A stretch of DNA of 64,000 nt, from positions 236,699-300,698 of the forward strand of contig JAPLKS010000013.1 of assembly GCA_026387915.1 (NCBI GenBank), read 5' to 3'. Below the pieces are notes generated by a model. That model searched no databases. It worked only from the letters and a program-made list of their open reading frames with translations, and had not been told where the DNA came from. Shown here piece after piece: positions 9,329-18,329 of this stretch (position 1 is its first letter; every line of letters begins with the position of its first letter). The translations under genes were made by a program, and so were the position numbers. Source of the DNA: Gemmatimonadota bacterium. GTDB lineage: Bacteria; Gemmatimonadota; Gemmatimonadetes; Gemmatimonadales; Gemmatimonadaceae.

Positions 9329-9426
9329 GCCTGTCATCCTCCGCTACGTGGGGGGCGGCGTCGACGCACACACCGGTACTGGCCGCCTCTTCGCGTCCAG
9401 CGCGCTGGCCGAACACCACCGAAAGA

Positions 9427-9801
9427 CTAACTATTGCCCCGCGCCAGGTCATCGAACTGGTCTTGATGGGCGTTCGTAAGACGGGCCAATGCCTGCGCCA
9501 GCTCCGTAATGCGCGCCTCGGCAAGCAAGAGGCGACTCGCGATTGGGCTGTCGAGGGAAAACCGCGCGAGTTGCGCGCGGACATCCGAACTCTCCGCCAC
9601 ATCGAGGCGCTCGAGTGCGGCCACGAGCGACTCGCGGTTCGACGCATGCAACCATTGAACCCGTTTGCCGTGGCGCAGTTGGCGGATGTAGCTCGGGTTC
9701 ACGCCCCACATGCGGGCGGCCTCCACGTGCGACAAGCCGCGCGTTTTTTCTAAGAACTGCTCCACGAGCGTGGCCGCGTCCACGCTGGGCAAAATGGACA
9801 T
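9427..9801 (-). CDS. small HTH-containing protein
   Basis: A 124-residue protein read from ATG 9801. Residues about 20-45 (SHVEAARMWGVNPSYIRQLR) have the spacing of a helix-turn-helix of the Cro/XRE or MerR-like type, and the following RHGKRVQWL is basic as expected for DNA contact. The C-terminal half is helical with a leucine-rich segment (LLLAEARITELAQALARL) suited to dimerisation. It is probably a small transcriptional regulator with an unknown target. The 527 bases upstream are free of convincing genes and could hold its operator. Confidence 0.65.
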   Translation of the reverse strand: MSILPSVDAATLVEQFLEKTRGLSHVEAARMWGVNPSYIRQLRHGKRVQWLHASNRESLVAALERLDVAESSDVRAQLARFSLDSPIASRLLLAEARITELAQALARLTNAHQDQFDDLARGNS

Positions 9802-10328
9802 AGGGTTCAGACTCCTTCGAGAAGGGGGATTGCTCGATGGCTCCGACCATGCAATACGTATCAAACAGCAACGGCTTCGAAATGCGTGCTAAACGGCACT
9901 GCCGAAAACCAAACCGCGCCAACTACGAAAAATCCCGCCGCAGTGACGAGCCTTAGATAGTCATTAGTAGAGGCGGAGGTGGACGCGACCGTCCCGCCGA
10001 ACGCGATCCTGTCGTCGGCAAAGCAACGGATGCCAGCGTCTGCGGCTCCATCTGTCGGTTCAGATCCCTGGGGGGGGAAGCGATCGACCAACTGGGGATA
10101 GCCTACAACGAACTATTTGTTAGCTCTCTTTGGTAATCCCAGCAAGAGCTAAGTAACCGGTAACTTGGATACCTTATTATGGTGGCCCGGTACAAGCGAC
10201 GTCAAGGTAATGCCTCGCGGGAGCCCTCCGAGCGGCTGTTAGAGCCCTGCAAGTCGCCCTGCCGGCGAGCTTTACACACCCCCCGCACCCGGTCATCTTT
10301 CTTGTTCTGTGCGCCGTTTGCGCCCAGA
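9802..10328. other. 527-bp intergenic region without a convincing gene
   Basis: This stretch separates the HTH gene from tRNA-Ser and looks AT-richer than the surrounding genes. An open frame on the minus strand (9861-10091, 76 codons with a TTG start) contains one hydrophobic segment but uses several codons rare in neighbouring genes (CTA, AGG, AAT), so I do not call it. I see no tandem repeat, tRNA or clear terminator. It may hold promoters for the HTH gene and the tRNA, or be the remnant of an insertion at the tRNA gene. Confidence 0.4.
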
Positions 10329-10418
10329 GGAGACGTGGCAGAGAGGCTGAACGCGGCGGTTTGCTAAACCGTTATACGGGGTCAACCTGTATCGAGGGTT
10401 CGAATCCCTCCGTCTCCG
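10329..10418 (+). tRNA. tRNA-Ser (anticodon GCU)
   Basis: A 90-base class II tRNA. The acceptor arms GGAGACG (10329-10335) and CGTCTCC (10411-10417) pair fully, the T-arm reads GAGGG-TTCGAAT-CCCTC, and a long variable arm follows the anticodon stem, as expected for tRNA-Ser. The anticodon loop TTTGCTAAA gives anticodon GCU, decoding AGC/AGU. CCA is not encoded. A rho-independent terminator follows within 5 bases. Confidence 0.95.
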
Positions 10419-10422
10419 TTCT

Positions 10423-10463
10423 GCGGGCCCGCCGACAGTTTCGGTGGGCCCGCGTCTTTTTTT
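10423..10463 (+). terminator. rho-independent terminator after tRNA-Ser
   Basis: A 13-bp stem (GCGGGCCCGCCGA with TCGGTGGGCCCGC, one G-U pair) closes a 5-base loop. It is followed by seven T residues at 10457-10463. It ends the tRNA transcript just before gltX, which starts 19 bases later. Confidence 0.9.
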
Positions 10464-10481
10464 CCGGTATCTTTGCTCCCT

Positions 10482-11945
10482 ATGACTGCCTCCGCCGTCC
10501 GCGTCCGCTTTGCCCCCTCCCCTACGGGCTATCTGCACGTGGGGGGCGCACGCACCGCGCTCTTCAACTGGCTGTTCGCCCGCCAGCTGGGAGGCGTCTT
10601 CCTGCTCCGCGTGGAAGACACCGACAAAGCGCGTAGCACCGAGGAATCCACCGCGGCCATTTTCGAAGGGCTGCGCTGGCTGGGGCTCGCGTGGGACGAA
10701 GAGGTGGTCTACCAGGGATCGCAGCCTTTTCTCGAACGGCATCAGCGCGATGCCCGCGCGATGCTGGAGAGCGGACACGCCTACCGCTGCTTCTGCACTG
10801 CCGCCGAACTCGACGAGCGGCGCAAAGAAGCCGAGGCTCGCAAAGATTCCTTTAAGTACGATCGCCGTTGCGACCGCCTGAGCGCGGATGATGTTGCCGC
10901 GCGCGTGGCCGCGGGCTCGCCATTCGTCATTCGCTTTCGTGTTCCGGAAGGTAGCACCGGCTGGCACGACATGGTGCACGAGGACATTGCGTTCCCCAAC
11001 AAGGACATCGAAGACTTCGTCATCCTCCGTTCCGACGGCACCCCCATCTACAACTTGGCGGTAGTGAGCGACGACATCTTCATGCGCATCTCGCACGTGA
11101 TGCGCGGCGACGATCACATTTCCAACACGCCCAAGCAGATTCTGCTCTATCAGGCGCTGGGGGCCGCGCTCCCCGTGTTCGCGCATTTCCCCATGATTCA
11201 CGGGCTCGACGGCAAAAAGCTCTCCAAGCGCCACGGCGCCACCGCCGTGGGCGACTATCAACACCTCGGCATTCTCCCCGAAGCCATGTGCAACTTCCTC
11301 GCACTTATGGGCTGGAGCCCTGGGGGCGATCGCGAAGTCATGACCATGACGGAGATGACCGAATTGTTCAGCGAAAGCGGCTTGCTCAAAAAGGCGGCGG
11401 TGTTCGACACAAAAAAGCTCGAATGGATGAATGGCCAGCACATTATTCGCCTTCCCCTCGACGACATTGCCGCGCGCGTGTTGCCATCGATGGTGGCCAC
11501 GGGGCTCGTCACGGCCGCTGAGCTTGAGGCCAAGCACGCGTGGTACCTGAGCCTGATCGACTTACTGCGCGCCCGCGCCCGCACCCTCGGAGAGATCGCC
11601 GAGATGGCGAAGCCCTTCCTCGTGCAGACCGTGACGTACGACGCCGCAGCCGCTGCCAAAGCGTGGAAGGATCCCGCGGAAGCACGCGCGGTGCTCAGTG
11701 CCGCGCACGAAACGCTGGCCGCCTGCGGCACGTGGGAACGTGCGGCGCTCGAAGCGGCGCTCACCGCACTCGGTGAAGCCAAAGGACTGGGCGCCTCCAA
11801 GCTGCTGGCGCCTATTCGCGTCGCGCTCACCGGCCTGAGCAATAGCCCAAGCATTTACGACATGCTGCCGATTGTTGGCCGCGAGCAGACGCTCGCACGA
11901 CTGGCGGCCGCCGAGCAGCATCTCGCCGGACAGACGGCCGCGTGA
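10482..11945 (+). CDS. gltX: glutamate--tRNA ligase
   Basis: A 487-residue class I aminoacyl-tRNA synthetase that charges tRNA-Glu (and in some bacteria tRNA-Gln). The HIGH-type signature is in PSPTGYLHVGGA near residues 13-24 and the KMSKS-type loop is KKLSKRHG. The length is typical of bacterial GltX and the C-terminal helical anticodon-binding region is complete. ATG 10482 is preferred over an in-frame TTG nine bases earlier. Its TGA overlaps the GTG of the lexA-like gene, so the two are translationally coupled. No glutaminyl-tRNA synthetase gene is in the window, so whether GltX is discriminating cannot be judged here. Confidence 0.97.
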   Translation: MTASAVRVRFAPSPTGYLHVGGARTALFNWLFARQLGGVFLLRVEDTDKARSTEESTAAIFEGLRWLGLAWDEEVVYQGSQPFLERHQRDARAMLESGHAYRCFCTAAELDERRKEAEARKDSFKYDRRCDRLSADDVAARVAAGSPFVIRFRVPEGSTGWHDMVHEDIAFPNKDIEDFVILRSDGTPIYNLAVVSDDIFMRISHVMRGDDHISNTPKQILLYQALGAALPVFAHFPMIHGLDGKKLSKRHGATAVGDYQHLGILPEAMCNFLALMGWSPGGDREVMTMTEMTELFSESGLLKKAAVFDTKKLEWMNGQHIIRLPLDDIAARVLPSMVATGLVTAAELEAKHAWYLSLIDLLRARARTLGEIAEMAKPFLVQTVTYDAAAAAKAWKDPAEARAVLSAAHETLAACGTWERAALEAALTALGEAKGLGASKLLAPIRVALTGLSNSPSIYDMLPIVGREQTLARLAAAEQHLAGQTAA

Positions 11946-12559
11946 TTCGCGCTGCGCTCTCGCCTATTGAGCAGCAGGTGTACCACTTCCTGCTCGACTA
12001 TCTCGCGGAACACACGTTCCAGCCGAGTGTGCGGGACATTGGCGAGGCGCTGCGCATTCCGAGCACCAAGTCCGTCGTGGATCTGCTTGGTGCACTTGAG
12101 CGCAAAGGCTATGTCACGCGTGAACCCGGACGCTCACGCGGGGTGACGCTGGTGGGCTACGCCGGCGGACTCGGCACTGCGCCGGTGCCGGTGCTGCGCC
12201 CGGTGGCCGGCGCGGCCGAGTTGTTGCCCGACGGCTACCTGACGCTCGACCGCACGATGATGCCGACCGCCGAGGTGTTTCTCGTGCGCGTATTTCCGGG
12301 CGACGCGCCCGCGTTCGGCATTCGCGAAAATGATTTGGTGATGGTCCACCCGTCACAGCGCGCGCGCGAGGGCGATGCGGTGGCGGTGCGCGTCGGCGGC
12401 GCGGTCCTCGCGCGCGCGATGGAACGTCGGGGCGCCACGCTGGTGCTGGACAACCCCGGTGCCGGCGCTGAACTCGAGCTCGGCCCCGGCGACGACTACT
12501 CGGTGCTCGGCGTGATTATCAGTGTGATTCGCCTCCCTGCTCCGCCAGCACTCGGATAA
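11942..12559 (+). CDS. LexA-like repressor lacking the self-cleavage dyad
   Basis: A 205-residue protein starting at a GTG that overlaps the gltX stop. Residues 1-70 are a LexA winged helix (PIEQQVYHFLLDYLAEH, QPSVRDIGEAL, ERKGYVTREPGRSRG). Residues about 84-200 follow the LexA/S24 fold, with an Ala-Gly (A89-G90) where LexA is cleaved. The catalytic positions are changed. The usual G-x-S-M serine is Ala122 (PGDAPAFGI), and the lysine in the V-x-V-K-R strand is Arg158 (VLARAM). By family knowledge Ser and Lys are both needed for RecA-stimulated autocleavage, so this should be a non-cleavable repressor or be cleaved in trans. Alignment was by eye. No second LexA is in the window. Confidence 0.85.
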   Translation: MIRAALSPIEQQVYHFLLDYLAEHTFQPSVRDIGEALRIPSTKSVVDLLGALERKGYVTREPGRSRGVTLVGYAGGLGTAPVPVLRPVAGAAELLPDGYLTLDRTMMPTAEVFLVRVFPGDAPAFGIRENDLVMVHPSQRAREGDAVAVRVGGAVLARAMERRGATLVLDNPGAGAELELGPGDDYSVLGVIISVIRLPAPPALG

Positions 12560-12627
12560 CGATTCTCGTCTGCCGCAACGCCGGTCTCGTGTCACGGCAC
12601 AGCCGATGGAGCACGGCCGCCGATCGA

Positions 12628-12873
12628 CTAGGGCTTCGGCTTGTTGCGTTTGTGGTACATCTCGAGATACAGCTGCTCAACTTTGTCGCGCGCCCAGGGC
12701 GTGCGGCGCAGGAACTTGAGGCTCGAGCTCACACTAGGATCGGTGGTGAAGCAGGCGATCTTCACGCGCCGCCCCATCCGCTCCCAGCCGTACCACTCCA
12801 CCATCTCGGTGAGCATACGCTCAAGGGTGACGCCGTGGAGCGGGTTGCTGGAGTGATCGTGTGGGGTGGTCAT
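12628..12873 (-). CDS. VF530 / DUF2132 family protein
   Basis: An 81-residue protein matching the VF530 (DUF2132) family across its whole length: NPLHGVTLERMLTEMVE, YGWERMGRRVKIACF, DPSVSSSLKFLRRTPWAR and KVEQLYL. The family is a small helical fold proposed to bind DNA; its physiological role is unknown. It is divergent from the YaiI gene (47-bp gap). Confidence 0.9.
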   Translation of the reverse strand: MTTPHDHSSNPLHGVTLERMLTEMVEWYGWERMGRRVKIACFTTDPSVSSSLKFLRRTPWARDKVEQLYLEMYHKRNKPKP

Positions 12874-12920
12874 GAACGTGAACGATTGCCTACTGACGCG
12901 CGCGGCGCCAGCTTGCGCCC

Positions 12921-13379
12921 ATGAAACTTTGGATTGACGCCGACGCCGCGCCCATGATGGTGAAGGAGGTCTGCTTCCGCGCCTCCGACCGGCTCAAGCT
13001 CGATGCCGTCTTTGTGGCCAACCAGCGGGTGCCCCTGCCGCCGGGCTATACGCACCTCACCGCCGTGCGCGTGGACTCGGGTGCCGACGAAGCCGACCGG
13101 TATATCGCCGAGCACGCCGAGGCTGGCGATGTGGCCGTCACGGCCGACATCCCGCTCGCGGCGTTGCTTGTGCCCAAGGGTGTGGTGGTGATTGATCCGC
13201 GCGGCGAGGAGTACACGCCGGAGATCATCGGCGAGCGACTCTCGGTGCGCAACTTCATGGACGAGCTGCGCGGGCAAGGGGTTGAGACGGGCGGGCATGC
13301 GCCGTATGGCGCCAAGGAGAAGCAGGCGTTTGCGAATGCGCTGGACCGCGCGCTCACGCGGGCGATGCGGGGGCGATAA
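12921..13379 (+). CDS. YaiI/YqxD family protein (DUF188, PIN-like nuclease fold)
   Basis: A 152-residue protein with the family signatures [15 protein letters not shown] at the N-terminus, [25 protein letters not shown] in the middle and VRNFMDELR near the C-terminus. Conserved acidic residues (D7, D9 and the D in TADIPL) fit a PIN-like metal site, and the family is annotated as putative nucleases of unproven function. Its 3' end overlaps that of the convergent FkbM methyltransferase gene by 26 bp. Confidence 0.93.
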   Translation: MKLWIDADAAPMMVKEVCFRASDRLKLDAVFVANQRVPLPPGYTHLTAVRVDSGADEADRYIAEHAEAGDVAVTADIPLAALLVPKGVVVIDPRGEEYTPEIIGERLSVRNFMDELRGQGVETGGHAPYGAKEKQAFANALDRALTRAMRGR

Positions 13380-14181
13380 TGGGCAGCAGAAAGAGGTGCA
13401 CGCGCTTGTCGATGGGGACGGCAGCATCGTACGGCACGGGCGCCTGGTCGTCGTCCCACTGAACCCACACGTGGTATCGCTCGACGCCAATCACGTCGAG
13501 CAAAGCCTGTACGGACGCACCGTACTGGGCCAACTGCTCGGTGTGCACTTCGATGGCCAGTTTGGGGCACGTTGCCAAAATCTTTGGCGCGCCCTGTAGC
13601 ACCTGGAGCTCGAACCCCTCGACATCAATTTTCACGAACGTCGGGGCGAGGTGCGCGAAGTCATCCAGCCGGATCATGTCAACCGCGACGCCACGTCCTG
13701 ACTTGAGCACCGACGCATTGGATTCGGTACTGATGGTGATCGTGCGATTGGCATCACCGATCGCCTGTTGTTGGAGCGTCACGTTGGCAAGGTTGTTCTG
13801 CCGCATATTGCGTTCAATGATGCGCGCGTTCGACGGCAGCGGCTCAAAGGTCACGACCCGGCCCGCCGCCCCCACCCACCGCGAGAGGACGATGGCGGTG
13901 CAGCCATGATGGCCGCCGCACTCCAGCACGACGTCCCCTGGCACCACGACATGGTCGCGCAGGAACCGCATTTCCGGCCAGTGCGGATCGGTGCTCTGCA
14001 GATCGTACCAGTCGCGGCCGTCGCGATCGCCAATCCAGAAATCAAACTCCACGCCCTCGACGTTCTTATGCTTGAGGTACGGTTCAATGGGCGGATGGCG
14101 GAGACGGTGTAGGAGTCGCTTGACCGCGTCCCGAATCGGCCGAGGCACCGCTCGCTTGATCATTCGAATCGCTTGCTTCAT
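13354..14181 (-). CDS. FkbM-family SAM-dependent methyltransferase
   Basis: A 275-residue protein. SAM-binding motif I is [18 protein letters not shown], with [17 protein letters not shown] as motif II and [17 protein letters not shown] as the FkbM signature. The family O-methylates sugars and polyketides, often in polysaccharide synthesis. No glycosyltransferase neighbours are present, so the substrate is open. The N-terminal 35 residues are basic and may bind membrane or nucleic acid. It is convergent with yaiI. Confidence 0.9.
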   Translation of the reverse strand: MKQAIRMIKRAVPRPIRDAVKRLLHRLRHPPIEPYLKHKNVEGVEFDFWIGDRDGRDWYDLQSTDPHWPEMRFLRDHVVVPGDVVLECGGHHGCTAIVLSRWVGAAGRVVTFEPLPSNARIIERNMRQNNLANVTLQQQAIGDANRTITISTESNASVLKSGRGVAVDMIRLDDFAHLAPTFVKIDVEGFELQVLQGAPKILATCPKLAIEVHTEQLAQYGASVQALLDVIGVERYHVWVQWDDDQAPVPYDAAVPIDKRVHLFLLPIIAPASPA

Positions 14182-14227
14182 GCGCCGCTCCGTCGCTCTG
14201 GGTTTCTACCCGCACTCCCTTGTTGCA

Positions 14228-16126
14228 TCAGCCTTCGGTCGAGAGCAACTCCAACGCCTCCCAGCGCGCCGTTGCCTCGGCGATCTGCCGTTCCAGTGAC
14301 GTGAGACGCGTGCGCGCCTCTGCCACGGCGGCGCCGTCTCGGAGCAGCGCTGGGTCGGCGAGCGAAGCATACACCGAGGCGCGCTGAAGTTCGAGCGCGT
14401 CAATAGAATCCGGAAGGGCAGCCAGTTCTGTCGATTCTTTGAATGACAACTTCCGTTTTTTCGGAGACTTTGCGGCGGGCGGCGGCGCGGCGCGCTTGAC
14501 GCGCGCGGCGGCGGCAAACGCGGCCGCTGCGGCATCCCGCTGACGTACCCAGTCGGCGTAGCCGCCCACATACTCGCCCACGCGTCCGCCACCTTCAAAC
14601 ACCAGCGTGCTCGTCACGACGTTATCGAGAAACGCACGATCGTGACTGACGACCATGAGCGTGCCCGAAAAATCGAGGAGCAGTTCTTCGAGGAGGTCGA
14701 GCGTTTCGATATCGAGGTCGTTGGTCGGCTCGTCGAGCACGAGCATGTTGAACGAACGCGTGAAGAGGCGCGCCAGCAGCAGGCGGTTGCGCTCGCCGCC
14801 GGAGAGTGCCTTGACCGGCGTGCGCGAGCGATCCGGCGAAAAGAGAAAGTCTTGCAGATAACTCAGTACATGTTTCTGCGCACCGCCCACGGTAATCCAG
14901 TCGGCGCCGTCGGCGATGTTATCGAACACGCTCCGCTCGGGCTCGAGTTGCTCACGCAGCTGATCGAAGTACGCCACTTCGAGGCCGGTACCGGTGCGAA
15001 TGGTACCGGAGTCCGGCGCGAGTTCGCCGAGCAGGAGGCGGAGGAGTGTGGTCTTGCCGGAGCCGTTGGGGCCAATGAGCCCCACGCGATCGCCACGCGT
15101 GATGGTGGTGCTGAAGTCGCGGACAATGGATTTATCTCCGCGAGCGAAGTTCACCCCGCGCGCTTCGACCACCAGTCGCCCTGACCGTTCGGCTTCCTGC
15201 GCTTGGAGTCGCACGGTGCCCGTGCGTTCGCGCCGCTCGCCGCGCTCCACGCGGAGCGCCTCCAGCGAACGCACGCGCCCTTCGTTGCGCGTACGGCGCG
15301 CTTGAATACCAGTGCGAATCCACACTTCTTCCTGCGCCAGCTTCTTGTCAAAGTCGGCCCACTCTTTGGCTTCGACTTCAAGCGCTGCCGCTTTGCGCTG
15401 CAGGTAGGTGTCGTAGTCGGCGCCCCAGTCCACGAGGCGGCCGCGGTCGAGTTCCACAATGCGCGTCGCCACGCGACGCAAAAAGGCGCGATCGTGCGTG
15501 ACGAATACGAGCGTCACGCCGCGATCAATCAGGAACTGCTCCATCCACTCCACCGCATCCACGTCGAGATGGTTGGTGGGCTCGTCGAGCAACAGAATGT
15601 CGGGCTGGCGCACGAGGGCACGCGCAAGCAGTGTCTGCCTTTTGCGCCCGCCTGAGGCGGAGGCAAAGGGGAGATCGGCGTCGAGTCCGAGGTGCTCGAG
15701 TACGGTGTCCACGCGCGACGCCATTTCCCAGGCGTTGGCGGCGTCGAGGGCGTGGTGCAACCGGTCGAGTTCGCGGAGCGCCGCGTCGGTAGCGTTGGCG
15801 CCCACGTCGTGGCTCGCCTGATGGTAGCGCGCGAGCAACTGCCCAGCGTCGCCGAGCCCGGCGGCCACCACGTCAAACGTGGTGCCGTGCACGTCGTCTG
15901 GCACTTCCTGTTCCAGTCGTGCAACGGTCACCCCGGTCTGCCGCACAATCTCGCCGCTGTCGGGGACCATCGATCCGTCGAGCAACTTCATGATCGTGCT
16001 CTTCCCCGCCCCGTTACGGCCGAGCAGGCAGACGCGCTCGCCGCGCTCGATGGCGAAGCGCGCGTTCGCGAGAACTGGGGGGCCGCCAAAGGCGATGCCA
16101 ATATCCTGCATGCCCAAAAGGGCCAT
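14228..16126 (-). CDS. uup: ABC-F family ATPase, Uup-like
   Basis: A 632-residue soluble protein with two ABC domains. Domain 1 has Walker A GRNGAGKST, the degenerate signature ASGGRKRQ and Walker B ILLLDEPTNHLD. Domain 2 has GPNGSGKTT, LSGGERNR and LVLDEPTNDLD. The charged ABC-F linker lies between them. The C-terminal extension (KSPKKRKLSFKE, then a coiled coil of about 70 residues) is the Uup DNA/ribosome-binding domain, which separates it from EttA. ABC-F proteins act at the ribosome; Uup loss affects transposon excision and branched DNA handling in E. coli. It reads as monocistronic. Confidence 0.92.
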   Translation of the reverse strand: MALLGMQDIGIAFGGPPVLANARFAIERGERVCLLGRNGAGKSTIMKLLDGSMVPDSGEIVRQTGVTVARLEQEVPDDVHGTTFDVVAAGLGDAGQLLARYHQASHDVGANATDAALRELDRLHHALDAANAWEMASRVDTVLEHLGLDADLPFASASGGRKRQTLLARALVRQPDILLLDEPTNHLDVDAVEWMEQFLIDRGVTLVFVTHDRAFLRRVATRIVELDRGRLVDWGADYDTYLQRKAAALEVEAKEWADFDKKLAQEEVWIRTGIQARRTRNEGRVRSLEALRVERGERRERTGTVRLQAQEAERSGRLVVEARGVNFARGDKSIVRDFSTTITRGDRVGLIGPNGSGKTTLLRLLLGELAPDSGTIRTGTGLEVAYFDQLREQLEPERSVFDNIADGADWITVGGAQKHVLSYLQDFLFSPDRSRTPVKALSGGERNRLLLARLFTRSFNMLVLDEPTNDLDIETLDLLEELLLDFSGTLMVVSHDRAFLDNVVTSTLVFEGGGRVGEYVGGYADWVRQRDAAAAAFAAAARVKRAAPPPAAKSPKKRKLSFKESTELAALPDSIDALELQRASVYASLADPALLRDGAAVAEARTRLTSLERQIAEATARWEALELLSTEG

Positions 16127-16237
16127 AACTACTCGGAAAGGGCGGAGTGGGGTCCAACCATACGCTGACCCTCAAATTACGACTGTGCGTGGTGCCACGC
16201 ACTATTTTCCTGAGAGAATGTTTACCCACTCCAGCCT

Positions 16238-16948
16238 ATGAAGCCCTTCCGACGGCTCGGCGAGGCCACTGCGCCCGACGGCACGGTGCTGTCGCTCTTC
16301 GAACACGACGGCGCCTACCTGATGCGCGTCAACGGCGTGGAGTTGATGTCCACCCGACGCCACCAGTCGGAGGACGCGCTGGCGGAGATGGCGTGCACGC
16401 CGCTGCGGGAGCTACCGGCCGTTCAGGTGCTCATTGGCGGACTGGGGCTCGGCTTCACGCTCAAGGCCGCGCTTGCATTGCTGGCACCAGACGCCCGCGT
16501 GATGGTTGCAGAAATCGTCGGTGCGGTCATCGACTGGAACCGCCATCCTGAATACACCGCGCTCGCGGGCGACGCCCTGCGCGATTCGCGTGTGGAGATG
16601 CGCCACGCCGACGTCGCGAAAGTGCTCGCCGAGCATCCCGCCACATTCGACGCCATCATGCTCGACGTGGACAATGGCGCGGCCGCGCTCACGAACGCTG
16701 GCAACGCGAAGCTGTATCGAGCCGCCGGCATTCAAACTGCGATCGCCGCGCTCCGCCCCGGCGGCCGTTTGGCGTACTGGTCGGCCGATGCCGACCACGC
16801 CTTTGCTACGCTGCTCCGGAAAGCAGGACTCGCGGTCGCGATGACGGCCGTGCCGGTATACGGTACCTCCCGCTCCATGCACACGTTGTTGGTGTGCACC
16901 GTCAAACCACCGCCGCGACGCCGCGCCGAACCGAATGCCGAACGCTGA
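16238..16948 (+). CDS. spermidine-synthase-like SAM-binding protein
   Basis: A 236-residue protein with a Rossmann methyltransferase fold like spermidine synthases: VLIGGLGLGFTLKAAL (motif I), VMVAEIVGAVIDWN (motif II) and FDAIMLDVDNG (motif IV). The polyamine-synthase tetramerisation domain is reduced to about 60 N-terminal residues. Loss of the usual second catalytic Asp pattern makes polyamine synthesis uncertain. The 3' end overlaps the Nramp-like gene by 14 bp, implying co-expression. Confidence 0.8.
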   Translation: MKPFRRLGEATAPDGTVLSLFEHDGAYLMRVNGVELMSTRRHQSEDALAEMACTPLRELPAVQVLIGGLGLGFTLKAALALLAPDARVMVAEIVGAVIDWNRHPEYTALAGDALRDSRVEMRHADVAKVLAEHPATFDAIMLDVDNGAAALTNAGNAKLYRAAGIQTAIAALRPGGRLAYWSADADHAFATLLRKAGLAVAMTAVPVYGTSRSMHTLLVCTVKPPPRRRAEPNAER

Positions 16949-18215
16949 CCGCGAGGCGCCGCAGCGGAGCGCCGTAAACCGGTTCTTCCATGACCTCGGC
17001 CCGGGGCTCATCACGGGCGCTGCGGACGATGACCCCTCTGGCATTTCGACGTACTCGGTGGCGGGCGCAACCTTTGGCTATGCGCCGCTCTGGACCGCGC
17101 TCTTTGCTTTTCCGCTGATGGCCGCGGTGCAACTGATGTGCGCGCGACTGGGCCTCGTGAGTGGTCGCGGTTTGGCGGGCGTCGTCAGGCGCTACTACCC
17201 GCGCTGGGTGCTCTGGAGCGCGTGCGGCGTGCTCGTGGTGGCGAATGTGTTCAACATCGGCGCCGACCTTGGCGGCATGGCGGCCGCTACTGAGATGGTC
17301 ACAGGAGTTCGCGCCGCCGTCTGGACCCCCGTGTACGCGGTTGTGCTGGTGGCGGTGTTGGTCTTTTCTTCGTACCGCTTAATCGCGCGCGTCTTCAAAT
17401 GGCTGACGCTCGTGCTCTTTGTGTACGTGATTGCCGCCTTCATGGCGCATCCGGACTGGAGCGCCGTGCTGCGCGCCACCTTTATTCCGCACATCGAGTG
17501 GTCGCGCTCGTTTCTTGCAATGTTTGTCGGCATCCTCGGCACGACGATCAGCCCGTACCTCTTTTTCTGGCAGGCGTCGCAGGAAGTGGAAGTGGTGGAG
17601 TCGCGCGGGAGGCGGTCGTCGACGAAGCGCGACCACGCCAGCGACGAGGAACTCCGCGCGGCACGCGTCGATGTCTTTACGGGAATGCTCTTTTCCGGCG
17701 TGGTGATGTACTTCATTGTGCTCACGTCCGCCGCAACCGTGAACGCGCACGGTTCGGCCCACATTGCCACCGCGCAGGACGCCGCCGAAGCGCTACGCCC
17801 CGTGGCGGGCAATGCCGCCTATTTACTCTTCACGCTCGGCATCATCGGTACCGGAATGCTCGCGGTGCCGGTCCTCGCAGGTTCGGCGGCCTATGCGATT
17901 TCGGAAGCGGAGTCGTGGCGCGGCAGTTTGGATGACCGTCCGAGGATGGCGCCCCGTTTTTACCTCGTGGTGACGCTCGCCATGCTCCTCGGCCTCGCGC
18001 TCGCGGCGGCGGGTTTTGACGCGGTCAAAATGTTGTTCTACGCCGCCGTCCTCAACGGCGTGCTCGCACCGCCGCTGATTGTGCTGGTCACAATGCTCAC
18101 CAGCAACCGCGAGGTGATGGGCGCGCGCGTGAACTCGCCGCTGCTCCGGGGGATTGGGTGGCTCACCGCAACAGTCATGACGGTTGCGGCTATCGGGATG
18201 TTTGTGACGACGTAA
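16935..18215 (+). CDS. Nramp-related divalent metal transporter with altered metal site
   Basis: A 426-residue protein with about 11 membrane helices. TM1 (LGPGLITGAADDDPSGIST) aligns with the Nramp DPGN helix, but the motif reads D33-P-S-G, so the metal-binding Asn is Gly. TM6 (LGTTISPYLFFWQAS) aligns with the MPH helix, but Met and His are S206 and Y208. The Met is known to favour transition metals over Mg/Ca in Nramps, so this relative may carry another cation or work differently. The inter-helix loop near residues 215-240 is charged (EVEVVESRGRRSSTKRDHASDEE). Coupled to the spermidine-synthase-like gene. Confidence 0.88.
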   Translation: MPNADREAPQRSAVNRFFHDLGPGLITGAADDDPSGISTYSVAGATFGYAPLWTALFAFPLMAAVQLMCARLGLVSGRGLAGVVRRYYPRWVLWSACGVLVVANVFNIGADLGGMAAATEMVTGVRAAVWTPVYAVVLVAVLVFSSYRLIARVFKWLTLVLFVYVIAAFMAHPDWSAVLRATFIPHIEWSRSFLAMFVGILGTTISPYLFFWQASQEVEVVESRGRRSSTKRDHASDEELRAARVDVFTGMLFSGVVMYFIVLTSAATVNAHGSAHIATAQDAAEALRPVAGNAAYLLFTLGIIGTGMLAVPVLAGSAAYAISEAESWRGSLDDRPRMAPRFYLVVTLAMLLGLALAAAGFDAVKMLFYAAVLNGVLAPPLIVLVTMLTSNREVMGARVNSPLLRGIGWLTATVMTVAAIGMFVTT

Positions 18216-18329
18216 CGCTACGTAGGCGGACGGGGCGTGCGTTATGCCCCCTTCCCCGACTGCGGACGGCGCGGGCGCGACCAAGTTTGACGGTGAGGGG
18301 TTGGAAGATCACCTGCACCGGAGGGTCAT

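Noticed and set aside
9861..10091. 76-codon minus-strand frame with a hydrophobic segment
   Set aside because: TTG start, no ribosome-binding site and codon use unlike the neighbours; not called.
18287..18315. TTGACG sequence before the 18330 gene as a promoter
   Set aside because: No acceptable -10 box lies 16-18 bases downstream.
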